This document shows positions 1 through 7,317 of a stretch of DNA of 35,060 nt, piece after piece. Position 1 is the stretch's first letter, and each line of letters starts with the position of its first letter. The DNA is from Candidatus Hebobacterum abditum (GTDB lineage: Bacteria; Armatimonadota; Hebobacteria; Hebobacterales; Hebobacteraceae). The stretch covers positions 1 to 35,060 of the forward strand of contig JALGXW010000038.1 in assembly GCA_029821875.1 (NCBI GenBank). Reading direction: 5' to 3'. Position numbers and translations under genes: made by a program. The notes beneath the pieces were generated by a model. It was not told where the DNA came from. It did not search any database and was given only the letters and a program-made list of their open reading frames with translations.

Positions 1-393
1 CAGCCCGAGCATCGAGCCGCTGAAGAGCGACATGTAAGCGAAGTAGCGTCCGTATCCGATCTCGCCCCGCATGTAGCCGATGGAGTAGATCTGGACCAGC
101 AGGCTCACCGAGCAAACGACGATCAGCATCACCGCCGAGAGGCCGTCGGCGAGCACGCCCCACTCGAAGTGGAGAGACCCGACGCTCAGCCAGGATACCG
201 AGATCGACTGGACTCCTGTCTGCGCGACCGTCGCGAGCGCGCGGACTGAGAGAAGAAGGGAGGCCGTGAGCGCCGCGATGAGGAAGGCCGGGGCGGCCCG
301 CTCCCTGGACGGCTTGAGGGCGAGGGCTGCTATCAGCAGGAACGACAGCAGTGGCAGCCCCGGAATGAGAAAGAGTTGGGAAGAAGCGCCCAC
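1..393 (-). CDS. nuoL: NADH-quinone oxidoreductase subunit L, N-terminal part (cut by window edge)
   Basis: This is the start of the large antiporter-like membrane subunit of complex I, which pumps protons at the distal end of the membrane arm. Only the first 131 codons are inside the window. They begin at a GTG three bases after the nuoK stop. The visible part has a hydrophobic N-terminal helix (residues about 7-27), a second one (about 34-52), and the conserved NuoL stretch DGLSAVMLIVV followed by YSIGYM near residues 85-110, which identifies the family. It is the last nuo gene visible in an operon running nuoA-B-C-D-H-I-J-K-L. The rest of the gene and any nuoM or nuoN lie beyond position 1. 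Identification is secure; the start codon rests on spacing only. Confidence 0.9.
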   Translation of the reverse strand, partial: MGASSQLFLIPGLPLLSFLLIAALALKPSRERAAPAFLIAALTASLLLSVRALATVAQTGVQSISVSWLSVGSLHFEWGVLADGLSAVMLIVVCSVSLLVQIYSIGYMRGEIGYGRYFAYMSLFSGSMLGL

Positions 394-396
394 GCT

Positions 397-720
397 CTAC
401 CCTTTCATCAGATTGATCTGATCGACGTTCACAGTCCGGAACCGCCGATAGACATTGAGAATGATAGCCAACGCGATGGCGGCCTCCGCCGCCGCGATGG
501 TGATGACGATGAGGGCGAACACCTGACCCTCCATATGTTGGGCCCCGCCGTAGCGCCAGAATGTGACGAAGTTGATGTTGGCGGCGTTGAGCATGAGCTC
601 GATGCCGAGCAGGACGGCGATAGCATTCCTGCGGACAAGCACGCCGAGCAGGCCGATGGCAAGGAGGCACGCGCTGAGGCAGAGGAAGGCCTGGATGGGG
701 ATGGGCGGGACAGGCGTCAT
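397..720 (-). CDS. nuoK: NADH-quinone oxidoreductase subunit K
   Basis: Small membrane subunit of complex I, related to MrpC of Mrp antiporters and part of the proton-translocating arm. The 107-residue product has the usual length and three predicted membrane helices (about residues 8-25, 29-50 and 60-88). The family signature LLGIELMLNAANINFV is present, with the conserved membrane glutamate in helix 2, and a second conserved glutamate lies in the EAAIALAI helix. Its ATG overlaps the nuoJ stop codon in an ATGA arrangement, which supports both the start and translational coupling. nuoL follows after a three-base gap. Confidence 0.97.
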   Translation of the reverse strand: MTPVPPIPIQAFLCLSACLLAIGLLGVLVRRNAIAVLLGIELMLNAANINFVTFWRYGGAQHMEGQVFALIVITIAAAEAAIALAIILNVYRRFRTVNVDQINLMKG

Positions 721-1253
721 TGTTTGGGCTCCGCGCTAGCGATGACGGTCGCGCCGACCATTGCCACGAGAAGAATGACGGAGGCGACTTCGAAGGCAAG
801 GACGTACGGCCCGAGGAGGGCGTCGGCGAGCCGGGGCGTGACATCGGCGGGCCCATGCATCTGGGCCAGGGGCCAGGCCTCCCGCCGAGTGAGGGTGAAG
901 GTCAGGATGCCGAATCCGAGGACGACCGGAAGGCTCCACCAGAGGAGCCGGTTGTGCACACCGGTCTCAGGTCTGGCTGCGCCCCGGGTCAACATCACCG
1001 CGAAGAGGATGAGCACGATGATTCCGCCGCAGTAGATGAGGATCTGGAGTGCGCCGAGCGCCTCGGCTCCGAGCAATACAAAGAGTCCGGCAGTGCTCAT
1101 CAGGGCGACGAGAAGCCAGAGAGCGGAGTGGAGGAGGCTCCTCGAGAGGACGACGAGAAGCGCCGGGACAAGCGTGCCCGCCGCGAGGATGAGGAAGGCA
1201 AGCGGGTACCAGAATGAGCCCGAAAGGATCTGTTCCCAGAGGCCGCCGATCAT
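717..1253 (-). CDS. nuoJ: NADH-quinone oxidoreductase subunit J
   Basis: Membrane subunit of complex I, 178 residues with about five predicted helices. The segment ALGALQILIYCGGIIVLILF is the recognisable NuoJ core, containing the helix that adopts a pi-bulge in known structures. The reading frame stays open to 1304, but I place the start at the ATG at 1253 because it overlaps the nuoI stop as ATGA. The same overlap is seen at nuoH/nuoD and nuoK/nuoJ in this operon. The C-terminal end carries one more hydrophobic helix (VLAFEVASVILLVAMVGATV). Length and order (I-J-K-L) are normal for the family. Confidence 0.95.
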   Translation of the reverse strand: MIGGLWEQILSGSFWYPLAFLILAAGTLVPALLVVLSRSLLHSALWLLVALMSTAGLFVLLGAEALGALQILIYCGGIIVLILFAVMLTRGAARPETGVHNRLLWWSLPVVLGFGILTFTLTRREAWPLAQMHGPADVTPRLADALLGPYVLAFEVASVILLVAMVGATVIASAEPKQ

Positions 1254-1720
1254 CTCGATTCGCCCTTCCCAGCCGGTTCGAGCAGATCCTCGAGGTCGAA
1301 GCACGTCTGCTCGCGGGAGTCGCCGACGATGCTGTACTCCTGGCCAAGCTCAATGGCGTCGAAGGGACAGGCTTCGACACAGAGGTTGCAGAAGAGGCAG
1401 CGACTCGCATCCCAGACGTAGGTCCTTACTCGCCGCTCCCGTCCTTTCGCTTCGTCTCCCTCGATTTCGCGGATCGCCAACGTCGGGCAGACCTTCTCAC
1501 AGGCCATGCAGGCCGTGCACCGCGGGCGGCCGTCCTCCGCGCGCTTGTGCCCCAGCTTGCCCCTGAATCTCGGGTGAAGGGCCGTCCTCCGGGCCGGATA
1601 GTCTCGCGTGACCGAGGGCCGGAGCGCGTTCCGGAGTGTCACGGCCAGTCCCTTGACAATGCTCCAGGCGGCGAGGGCGATTTCTGCGGGCCTGCTGTGC
1701 AGAGTCACGGGACTCCCCAT
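1250..1720 (-). CDS. nuoI: NADH-quinone oxidoreductase subunit I (two [4Fe-4S] clusters)
   Basis: Peripheral-arm subunit that carries clusters N6a and N6b toward the quinone site. The 156-residue protein has two ferredoxin motifs: cysteines at 68, 71, 74 and 78 (CTACMACEKVCP) and at 108, 111, 114 and 118 (CLFCNLCVEACP). The N-terminal part is amphipathic, as expected for membrane contact with NuoH. The start is uncertain. The ATG at 1720 overlaps nuoH by 16 bases. A GTG at 1708 overlaps the nuoH stop as GTGA, copying the style of its neighbours, and has GGGGAG just upstream. The two differ by only four residues. The tail after the second motif is short. Confidence 0.94.
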   Translation of the reverse strand: MGSPVTLHSRPAEIALAAWSIVKGLAVTLRNALRPSVTRDYPARRTALHPRFRGKLGHKRAEDGRPRCTACMACEKVCPTLAIREIEGDEAKGRERRVRTYVWDASRCLFCNLCVEACPFDAIELGQEYSIVGDSREQTCFDLEDLLEPAGKGESR

Positions 1721-2757
1721 ACGGCCGCCACCAGGCCTGTGGCGAGGACCGCGAGCAGTCCGATCGGCACCAGGCACTTCCAGGCGAAGCCCATGACTTG
1801 GTCGATACGGAGGCGGGGTATCGTCCACCGCACCCACATGATGACCAGGATAACGGCGTAAGTCTTGATCAGGAACCAAAGCGCGGGAGGGAGCCAGGGC
1901 CCGTCCCAGGCTCCGAGGAACAGCGTGGTGCAGAACGCCGCCACGAAGAACAGGTGTGCGAACTCCGCGAGGAAGAACAGAGCGAACCGCATCCCGGAGT
2001 ACTCGACGTGGTAGCCGGCAACGAGTTCACTCTCCGCCTCCGGCAAGTCGAAGGGAACGCGGTTGACCTCTGCCATGGCGGCCACGAAGTAGAGAAGGAA
2101 TGCAATCTGCAGGGGAAATCGCGTGATGAACCAGTGACCGTCCCGCTGGGCGCTGACGATGTCGCCGATCCTGATGGAGCCGGCGAACACGACGACACAG
2201 ACCAGGGCGAGGATGAGAGGGATCTCATAGCTTATGGCCTGGCCGACGGCGCGCACCGCGCCCAGGAGTGCCCACTTGTTGTTGGATCCCCAACCCGCCA
2301 TGAAGATGCCGATGACCGGGAGTGCTGACACGGCGACAACGAAGAGCACACCGAGGTTGAGGTCCTTCACGATCCAGTGCTCGCCGAAGGGGACGATCAG
2401 GAATACGACCAGGACGGGCACGAAGACAAGGAAGGGTGCGAGAACGAAGATGGGGCGATCCGCGCACTCCGGTATGATGTCTTCCTTCGTGAGAAGCTTG
2501 AGCGCATCTGCGGCGGTCTGCAGCAGTCCGAACCGCCCTCCCGTGCGGTTGGGGCCGACTCGGCTCTGGATGTCTCCCGAGATCTTCCGCTCTACCCACA
2601 CCAGGAACAGCACGGTCAGCAGGACGAAGACGGTCACGATGGCGGCCATGAGCACCATCCAGATGGCATCGAACACCCAGGGCGGAAGGCCGCGATCTGC
2701 CCACCAAGTCAGGAGTGAGCTGTGGAGGCCGGAGGCAGCTGCTGGCAGACCGCTCAT
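1705..2757 (-). CDS. nuoH: NADH-quinone oxidoreductase subunit H
   Basis: Membrane subunit forming the base of the quinone chamber of complex I. The product has 350 residues and about eight predicted helices. Recognisable conserved stretches are VWVERKISGDIQSRVGPNRT (about 52-71) and the charged loop EVNRVPFDLPEAESELVAGY (about 230-249), whose acidic residues couple quinone chemistry to pumping. The ATG overlaps the nuoD stop (ATGA). In most bacteria with a 14-subunit enzyme, nuoE, F and G lie between nuoD and nuoH; here nothing does. The gene is complete. Confidence 0.97.
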   Translation of the reverse strand: MSGLPAAASGLHSSLLTWWADRGLPPWVFDAIWMVLMAAIVTVFVLLTVLFLVWVERKISGDIQSRVGPNRTGGRFGLLQTAADALKLLTKEDIIPECADRPIFVLAPFLVFVPVLVVFLIVPFGEHWIVKDLNLGVLFVVAVSALPVIGIFMAGWGSNNKWALLGAVRAVGQAISYEIPLILALVCVVVFAGSIRIGDIVSAQRDGHWFITRFPLQIAFLLYFVAAMAEVNRVPFDLPEAESELVAGYHVEYSGMRFALFFLAEFAHLFFVAAFCTTLFLGAWDGPWLPPALWFLIKTYAVILVIMWVRWTIPRLRIDQVMGFAWKCLVPIGLLAVLATGLVAAVWGVP

Positions 2758-3863
2758 CTGTCGATCTCACCCAAGACGATGTCCAGGCTTCCGAGAATGG
2801 CCACCACGTCCCCGATTTTCCAGCCGCGCAGCATCTCCGGGAGTGCTCCCATGTGATAGAACGATGGCGCCCGAATGCGGACGCGAAGGGGCTGCGGTCC
2901 GCCATCGCTTACGACGAAGCAGCCGAAGTCACCGCGGGGAGACTCGACCCGACCCCACGCCTCTCCCTCCGGGGGCCTCACGACGCGGGGGAGGCGGGCA
3001 AGCACCTCACCGGCTGGGAGCTGGGAGAGGCACTGCTCGACAATCCGGACGCTCTGGCGCATCTCCTCAATGCGGACCCGATAGCGGCCCATGCAATCGG
3101 CCGAATCGTCGGTGACGACGTCGAAATTGAGCCTGTCGTACACCTCGTGAGGTTCGGCCCGCCTGATGTCGTAGGGCTCGCCGGAGCCGCGCAGTGTCGG
3201 ACCGCTGCAGCCGTAGTTGATGCCGACATCCCGCGAGAGGAGGCCCACACCCTCGGTTCGCGCTCGGAAGATATGGTTGCCAGTAAGCAGCCTGTCGTAT
3301 TCTTGCAGGCGCGGCAGCAGCATCGCGCAGAAGCTGCGCGCCGCCTCCGCGAATCCCTCGGGGATGTCTCCCGCCACCCCGCCGATGCGAATCCAGCTCT
3401 GGGTCAGCCGGGCGCCGGTCCACATCTCGAACATGTCCATGATTGGTTCGCGCTCGCGGAACCCATAGAGAAATGCCGTCGTGGCGCCGAGGTCGTTGGC
3501 GAAGGTGGCGACGAAGACGAGATGGCTGGCTATGCGGTTGAGCTCGAGCAGCATGACGCGCAAGTATCGCGCACGCTCGGGCACCTCGAGCTCGATGAGC
3601 TTCTCTACGGCCTGCACATAGGCCAGGTTGTTGGAGGCACTGCTGAGGTAGTCGAGCCGGTCGGTGTAGGGGAGGAACCCGGGATAGGAGCGGGCCTCGC
3701 CAATCTTCTCGATACCTCGATGAAGGTAGCCGATGATCGGGTTGCAGCCGACGATGACCTCGCCCTCGAGCATCAACTCCAGACGCAGCACCCCGTGGGT
3801 GCTCGGGTGCTGCGGGCCCATGTTCAGGGCAACCTGGGTTGTGGGGGTGGTCTCGTGTATCAT
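2754..3863 (-). CDS. nuoD: NADH-quinone oxidoreductase subunit D (49 kDa)
   Basis: Quinone-site subunit of complex I, derived from the large subunit of NiFe hydrogenases but without nickel ligands. The 369-residue protein opens with the conserved NMGPQHPSTHGVLRL motif (about 14-28), whose histidines line the quinone pocket. It also has YLHRGIEK, RIASHL and the C-terminal IVLGEIDR ending typical of NuoD. Length is normal for a stand-alone NuoD, not a NuoCD fusion. It starts one base after the nuoC stop and ends overlapping nuoH. The whole operon appears to be transcribed from upstream of nuoA. Confidence 0.97.
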   Translation of the reverse strand: MIHETTPTTQVALNMGPQHPSTHGVLRLELMLEGEVIVGCNPIIGYLHRGIEKIGEARSYPGFLPYTDRLDYLSSASNNLAYVQAVEKLIELEVPERARYLRVMLLELNRIASHLVFVATFANDLGATTAFLYGFREREPIMDMFEMWTGARLTQSWIRIGGVAGDIPEGFAEAARSFCAMLLPRLQEYDRLLTGNHIFRARTEGVGLLSRDVGINYGCSGPTLRGSGEPYDIRRAEPHEVYDRLNFDVVTDDSADCMGRYRVRIEEMRQSVRIVEQCLSQLPAGEVLARLPRVVRPPEGEAWGRVESPRGDFGCFVVSDGGPQPLRVRIRAPSFYHMGALPEMLRGWKIGDVVAILGSLDIVLGEIDR

Positions 3864-3864
3864 C

Positions 3865-4278
3865 TCAGTTGGTCTGCTTCAAGAGAGGGTGCCCCTCCCA
3901 GTCATCGTCGAGCAGGATGCGGCGTAGGTTCGGGTGCCCGTCGAAGCGCACGCCAAAGAGATCATACACTTCTCGCTCCGCCCAGTCGGCCGCGCGGTAG
4001 ATATCCGCGATAGACGGAACGCGCGCTCCAGCGCGGGGCACGGGGACCGTGAGGACAACGTCGCCACCGCTCGCGAGGGAGAAGAGGCGGTACACGAGGC
4101 GCAGCTCCGCCCCTGTATCCACCGCCGTGAGGTCGTGCAGGTAGGTGTAGCCCTGGCCTTTGCACCACTGACACACGGCCGGCAATGAATCCGGTGTGAT
4201 CCGAACTCGGATCCCCTGGCCGACGTGCTGTGCCGACTGTATGACGTCCCCGAACTGCTGTTGAAGTGCTTCGAGCAT
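3865..4278 (-). CDS. nuoC: NADH-quinone oxidoreductase subunit C (30 kDa)
   Basis: Peripheral-arm subunit of complex I that packs against NuoD and NuoB. The 137-residue protein is on the short side for the family but includes the signature [20 protein letters not shown] near its C-terminus, followed by the conserved [12 protein letters not shown]. The N-terminal alpha/beta part (residues 1-60) is more variable, with the usual YLHDLTAVD segment. Its ATG overlaps the last base of the nuoB stop (TGATG). The protein ends shortly after the signature, as in other short NuoC proteins. No catalytic cofactor is expected. Confidence 0.95.
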   Translation of the reverse strand: MLEALQQQFGDVIQSAQHVGQGIRVRITPDSLPAVCQWCKGQGYTYLHDLTAVDTGAELRLVYRLFSLASGGDVVLTVPVPRAGARVPSIADIYRAADWAEREVYDLFGVRFDGHPNLRRILLDDDWEGHPLLKQTN

Positions 4279-4781
4279 CAGTCCCCGTTTCGAATAGACC
4301 TCTGATCGATGATCTCTTGCAGGCGATACATCCCGTCGATCAGGGCCTCCGGGCGCGGCGGGCAGCCCGCCACGTAGACGTCTACCGGCACGATCTCATC
4401 AACGCCCTGAACGACCGAGTACGAGTCATGAAAGGGCCCACCAGCGGTGGCGCAGCCGCCCAACGCCAGCACGTACTTGGGCTCGGGCATCTGATCGTAG
4501 AGCCGTCTCAGCACCGGCGCCATCTTCTTGGTGACAGTGCCCGCGACGATCATCAGGTCCGACTGTCGCGGTGTTCCCCGGAGCATGACGCCGAATCGGT
4601 CGAGATCGTAGTGCGAGGCCGCCGTGCACATCATCTCGATGGCACAGCAGGCTAGACCATACGTCAGCGGCCAGAGGGAGGATGCGCGCGCCCAGTTGAG
4701 CACTTCGTCGATGGCCGTGATGATCACACCGCCGCCCGGGACGCGGCAGAGCACGTCGGCGGTTCTCTTCATCACTCCCAT
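4278..4781 (-). CDS. nuoB: NADH-quinone oxidoreductase subunit B (cluster N2)
   Basis: Carries the terminal [4Fe-4S] cluster N2, which hands electrons to quinone. Counting from the ATG at 4781, the cluster ligands are the tandem Cys45-Cys46 (in LACCAIEMM), Cys110 (GGCATAGG) and Cys140 (VAGCPPRPE). The 167-residue length fits the family. The frame is open to a GTG at 4802, and another ATG at 4772 forms TGATG with the nuoA stop. I chose 4781 because GGAAGGG sits nine bases upstream. The biology is the same for all three starts. Confidence 0.95.
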   Translation of the reverse strand: MGVMKRTADVLCRVPGGGVIITAIDEVLNWARASSLWPLTYGLACCAIEMMCTAASHYDLDRFGVMLRGTPRQSDLMIVAGTVTKKMAPVLRRLYDQMPEPKYVLALGGCATAGGPFHDSYSVVQGVDEIVPVDVYVAGCPPRPEALIDGMYRLQEIIDQRSIRNGD

Positions 4782-5128
4782 CGGAGTGCGCCCTTCCGCC
4801 ACGCGTAGCCGAGGCCAAAGGCCAGGATTCCGACGAAGATAGCCATTTCAACGAAGGCGAACATGCCGAGCTTGCCTACGCGGATCGCCCACGGGTACAT
4901 GTAGGCGGCCTCGACATCGAACAATACGAATAGAAGGGCGAAAACGTAGTAGCGAACGTTGAACTGCTGCCAGGCATCCTCGCGGGGATCGATGCCGCAT
5001 TCGTACGGCGCCGACTTAGTCTTGGACGGCCGATTAGGGCGAATAAGCCGGGCAAGGGTCAGTGTGAGGGCAACGAAGCAGATGCCGACCGCGCCGAACA
5101 CTACGACGTACGCGTACTGGTTCTCCAC
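4772..5128 (-). CDS. nuoA: NADH-quinone oxidoreductase subunit A
   Basis: Small membrane subunit of complex I and first gene of the operon. The 118-residue protein has three predicted helices and the family signature [11 protein letters not shown] followed by [20 protein letters not shown], which includes the conserved acidic pair. The frame stays open upstream to 5338, with an ATG at 5218, but those codons look non-coding. The GTG at 5128 has GGAG eight bases upstream and gives exactly the usual NuoA length, so I take it as the start. A near-consensus promoter lies about 310 bases upstream (5446-5474), giving a long leader. Confidence 0.92.
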   Translation of the reverse strand: MENQYAYVVVFGAVGICFVALTLTLARLIRPNRPSKTKSAPYECGIDPREDAWQQFNVRYYVFALLFVLFDVEAAYMYPWAIRVGKLGMFAFVEMAIFVGILAFGLGYAWRKGALRWE

Positions 5129-5445
5129 CTCCGCATCTCCATACGGGCGTCTAGCGTGGGCCGCTGGTGCGCGCGACCGAACCGCCGCTCTCCGCAGGAA
5201 CCCGTCAGGTGTTGACATCGCGGAGAGACAACTGCCGCCTCCGGCCTCCCTTGGGGCGCCCACGCTCCTCGGCCGCGTCGAAGTCCCCGGGGCACGCTGC
5301 GAGCAGTCCGGATGCCGGTCTCTGTGCCCCGAACACAAGTGCTCCTCATACTAGTCCTGGCTCGGGGGCCGCCGGACTACCCGCATTGTCGGCCGCGGGG
5401 ACACCGATCGCTAACTGAGCTTCCAAATAGGGATACTAGAGAAAG

Positions 5446-5474
5446 ATCGTACTCCAGGGGTAAAATGCTGTCAA
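5446..5474 (-). promoter_or_regulatory. Sigma-70-type promoter for the nuo operon
   Basis: On the minus strand, a perfect -35 hexamer TTGACA (5474-5469) is followed by a 17-base spacer and a -10 hexamer TACGAT (5451-5446). The -10 keeps the conserved first TA and final T. Transcription would start near 5439 and run toward nuoA, leaving a leader of about 310 bases. Hexamers and spacing are read directly; activity is inferred. Confidence 0.6.
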
Positions 5475-5626
5475 GTCACAGCCCTCCAGTTGCCGGGAGG
5501 GACCGACTGGGCAGTGGAAGGGCGTGCCTCGGCCTGCGGCTGGCCGCCAAGCGAACGCTTCTGAGGGCGCTCCCGACGAGGTGGCCTCGCCCCACTTGGA
5601 TCAGAGCGCCGCGGCCGAGCAGCGCC

Positions 5627-5655
5627 TTGACAGGGCGCGGTCGACCTGACATAAT
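5627..5655 (+). promoter_or_regulatory. Sigma-70-type promoter for the resB-cytochrome-heme run
   Basis: On the plus strand, TTGACA (5627-5632), a 17-base spacer, then CATAAT (5650-5655), one base away from the TATAAT consensus. Transcription would start near 5662, about 225 bases before the chosen resB start. It is the only good promoter I found ahead of the 17-gene plus-strand run. Internal promoters cannot be excluded. Confidence 0.65.
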
Positions 5656-5886
5656 CGATGGACTAGATGGGAATACTACCCGCGCGGCGCCCTCAAAGGC
5701 CATCTGGCACGGCCGTTCTGGGGTCGTCGTGCTCGCGCGGGCTGGTGCCCGTGTTACCGGTTTGGCGGTCTAGACCTTGTGTCCGGAACGCAAGGGCGAT
5801 TACAATCAACAGCGTCTGGCGAACTCGCGCGGGAGTTCATCCTCGAGGGTGCTGCGCGTTCGCGGATGGACGCAGCACACCGTGAG

Positions 5887-7308
5887 ATGGTGGTGTCAGG
5901 AAACGAGGCAAAGGGGAGCTCTGCTACCAGAGCTCCCCAAGAAGCAAGCGGGCGTAAGGGAGGGCTAGTCAACCGGCTCGCCTCGGTGCACTTGTTGCTG
6001 TGGCTTGTAGCGATTCTTGCCGCCGCCATGGCCGTTGCTACAGTGGTGCCGCAGAAGGCACCCGCGGAGGTGTACAACCACGCTCTCGGACACTTGATTG
6101 GGCCGCTGGTTTACCGCTCGACCCTCCGCGATATCTATGGTGCCTGGTGGTTTATCGGCGCTTTTGGACTCGTCGCGCTGAGCTTGCTGGCTTGTAGCCT
6201 GCGACGTGCCGGGCAGCTTCTGCGAGGGCGCGGGGGCGCGACGCATGTCAGTCGGCGTGACGTTGCAGCCCGTCCCAATCGGTCTGAGTGGCGGATCGCG
6301 CTGGAGGCTGACGAGGCCGCTTCAGCGTTGACTAAGGGCCTTCAGAAGGCCGGCTACGCGGTGCAGCCCGCGAAGGCAGATCAGAAGAGATCCAGCGGTC
6401 TGACTGCGCGGCGAGGCCCTGCAATGGCGTGGGGGGTGGTCATCATGCACGTCGGCATGGCGCTTGTCCTTCTCGGGGCCGCCTACGGACGACTCCCCGC
6501 GAACTCATATAGTGCTGTCGCTGACCTCGACGCGGGGGAGTCGTATCAAGTCCAGGCCGGTGGGGACACATTCTCGGTGCGGCTCCTCGATGCCGGTCAG
6601 GAGCGAGATGAAGAGGGCCGTCCGACTCGCTTCTGGGCGGAGGCGGAGATCATCGAGGATGGAGAAGTGGTGAAGTCGGGACTGATAGAACCGAATCGGC
6701 CTCTCCGCTACCGCGGAGTCAACACTGTTCTGCAGAGCCTTTCCTCCGCCGGCTATGTTGTGGCGGTGTCCAAGGGGGAGGCCAGGAGCGCTGTGCCCGT
6801 GGTCTTCGGTCCAGATGGCAGCGTGGCCATGCTGGAGACCGTGCGCCAGCTGGAGGATCCGCCCTGGGTCGTCTTCATCCACGATTTCCGGTCCTCGGCA
6901 GGCGGGGCCGACGCGGCTCCGGCTGCACACGTCTTCGCCGATCCGACGGGGCAGTTAAGCCACAACTGGGAGAAGGTCGGTTGGGTTGGGTCAGAAGGGC
7001 TGACCTACTCGGGTGTACACTTCCGTCTCGTGCCGGGAGGACAGGCTGCGCAGCTGCTACTGGATCGTGACATAGGCGTTCCCCTCGTCTGGTTCGGTTT
7101 CTGCATCTTCGTGTTGGGCTCGGTGCCCCTAATCGGCATCCGCCGCCGGACGCTCCTCGCTGTTGTCTCGGCCAGGGGTGCCGCGTGCAGCGTCCTCTTT
7201 GGAGGCAGCGATGCTCGTGCGGAACGCGATTTCGAGCGGGCGATCAGCGATCTGGGCGTGAAGGCCACCAAGATCGGGGACGTCGTTACAGCGAGCGATC
7301 ATGAGTGA
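5887..7308 (+). CDS. resB: ResB/Ccs1-type cytochrome c maturation protein
   Basis: Membrane component of system II cytochrome c biogenesis. With CcsA it moves heme across the membrane and attaches it to CXXCH cysteines of exported apocytochromes. The conserved core opens with RLASVHLLLWLVAILA (first helix) and ends that helix at VVPQ, as in the family. Further helices follow around YGAWWFIGAFGLVALSLLAC and WGVVIMHVGMALVLLGAAYG, the latter with a conserved heme-ligand-type histidine. After a large outside domain a last helix (VWFGFCIFVLGSVPLIGI) is followed by a short cytoplasmic tail. The start is uncertain: the frame is open from a GTG at 5779, with ATGs at 5866 and 5887. The first codons use atypical codons and include a strong hairpin, so I chose 5887 (473 residues). 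The stop is nine bases before the next gene. Confidence 0.88.
   Translation: MVVSGNEAKGSSATRAPQEASGRKGGLVNRLASVHLLLWLVAILAAAMAVATVVPQKAPAEVYNHALGHLIGPLVYRSTLRDIYGAWWFIGAFGLVALSLLACSLRRAGQLLRGRGGATHVSRRDVAARPNRSEWRIALEADEAASALTKGLQKAGYAVQPAKADQKRSSGLTARRGPAMAWGVVIMHVGMALVLLGAAYGRLPANSYSAVADLDAGESYQVQAGGDTFSVRLLDAGQERDEEGRPTRFWAEAEIIEDGEVVKSGLIEPNRPLRYRGVNTVLQSLSSAGYVVAVSKGEARSAVPVVFGPDGSVAMLETVRQLEDPPWVVFIHDFRSSAGGADAAPAAHVFADPTGQLSHNWEKVGWVGSEGLTYSGVHFRLVPGGQAAQLLLDRDIGVPLVWFGFCIFVLGSVPLIGIRRRTLLAVVSARGAACSVLFGGSDARAERDFERAISDLGVKATKIGDVVTASDHE
5913..5938 (+). repeat. Perfect 11-bp inverted repeat near the resB start
   Basis: GGGGAGCTCTG, a four-base loop (CTAC), then CAGAGCTCCCC: a perfect 11-base-pair stem in the mRNA, 26 bases long. 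It lies 26 bases after the chosen resB ATG, in codons upstream of the conserved protein core. No U-run follows, so it is not a standard terminator. It could be an attenuation or mRNA-stability hairpin, or an operator palindrome. Confidence 0.8.
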
Positions 7309-7317
7309 GGGAGGACT

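Larger units (their letters stand above)
5129..5886. other. Divergent control region between nuo and cytochrome/heme operons
   Basis: About 750 bases with no convincing gene. Short open frames exist on both strands but have no family features, use rare AT-ending codons more often than neighbouring genes, and lack good ribosome binding sites. The region contains two outward-facing promoters: minus strand at 5446-5474 toward nuoA, and plus strand at 5627-5655 toward resB. The stretch between them (about 150 bases) is where a shared regulator could bind. Both transcripts would have leaders of 200-310 bases. I saw no tRNA and no riboswitch that I can name. Confidence 0.6.

Noticed and set aside
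2715-4013. Long open frame (432 codons) on the plus strand across nuoD and nuoC
   Set aside because: It lies antiparallel to clearly conserved nuoD/nuoC and its translation shows no family features; high-GC genes often leave the opposite strand open.
5212-5217. Another TTGACA on the plus strand as a promoter
   Set aside because: No acceptable -10 hexamer at 16-18 bases downstream.
5150-5338. NuoA extended upstream to 5338 or to the ATG at 5218
   Set aside because: No ribosome binding site at either, the extra residues have no NuoA similarity, and the GTG at 5128 gives the normal length.
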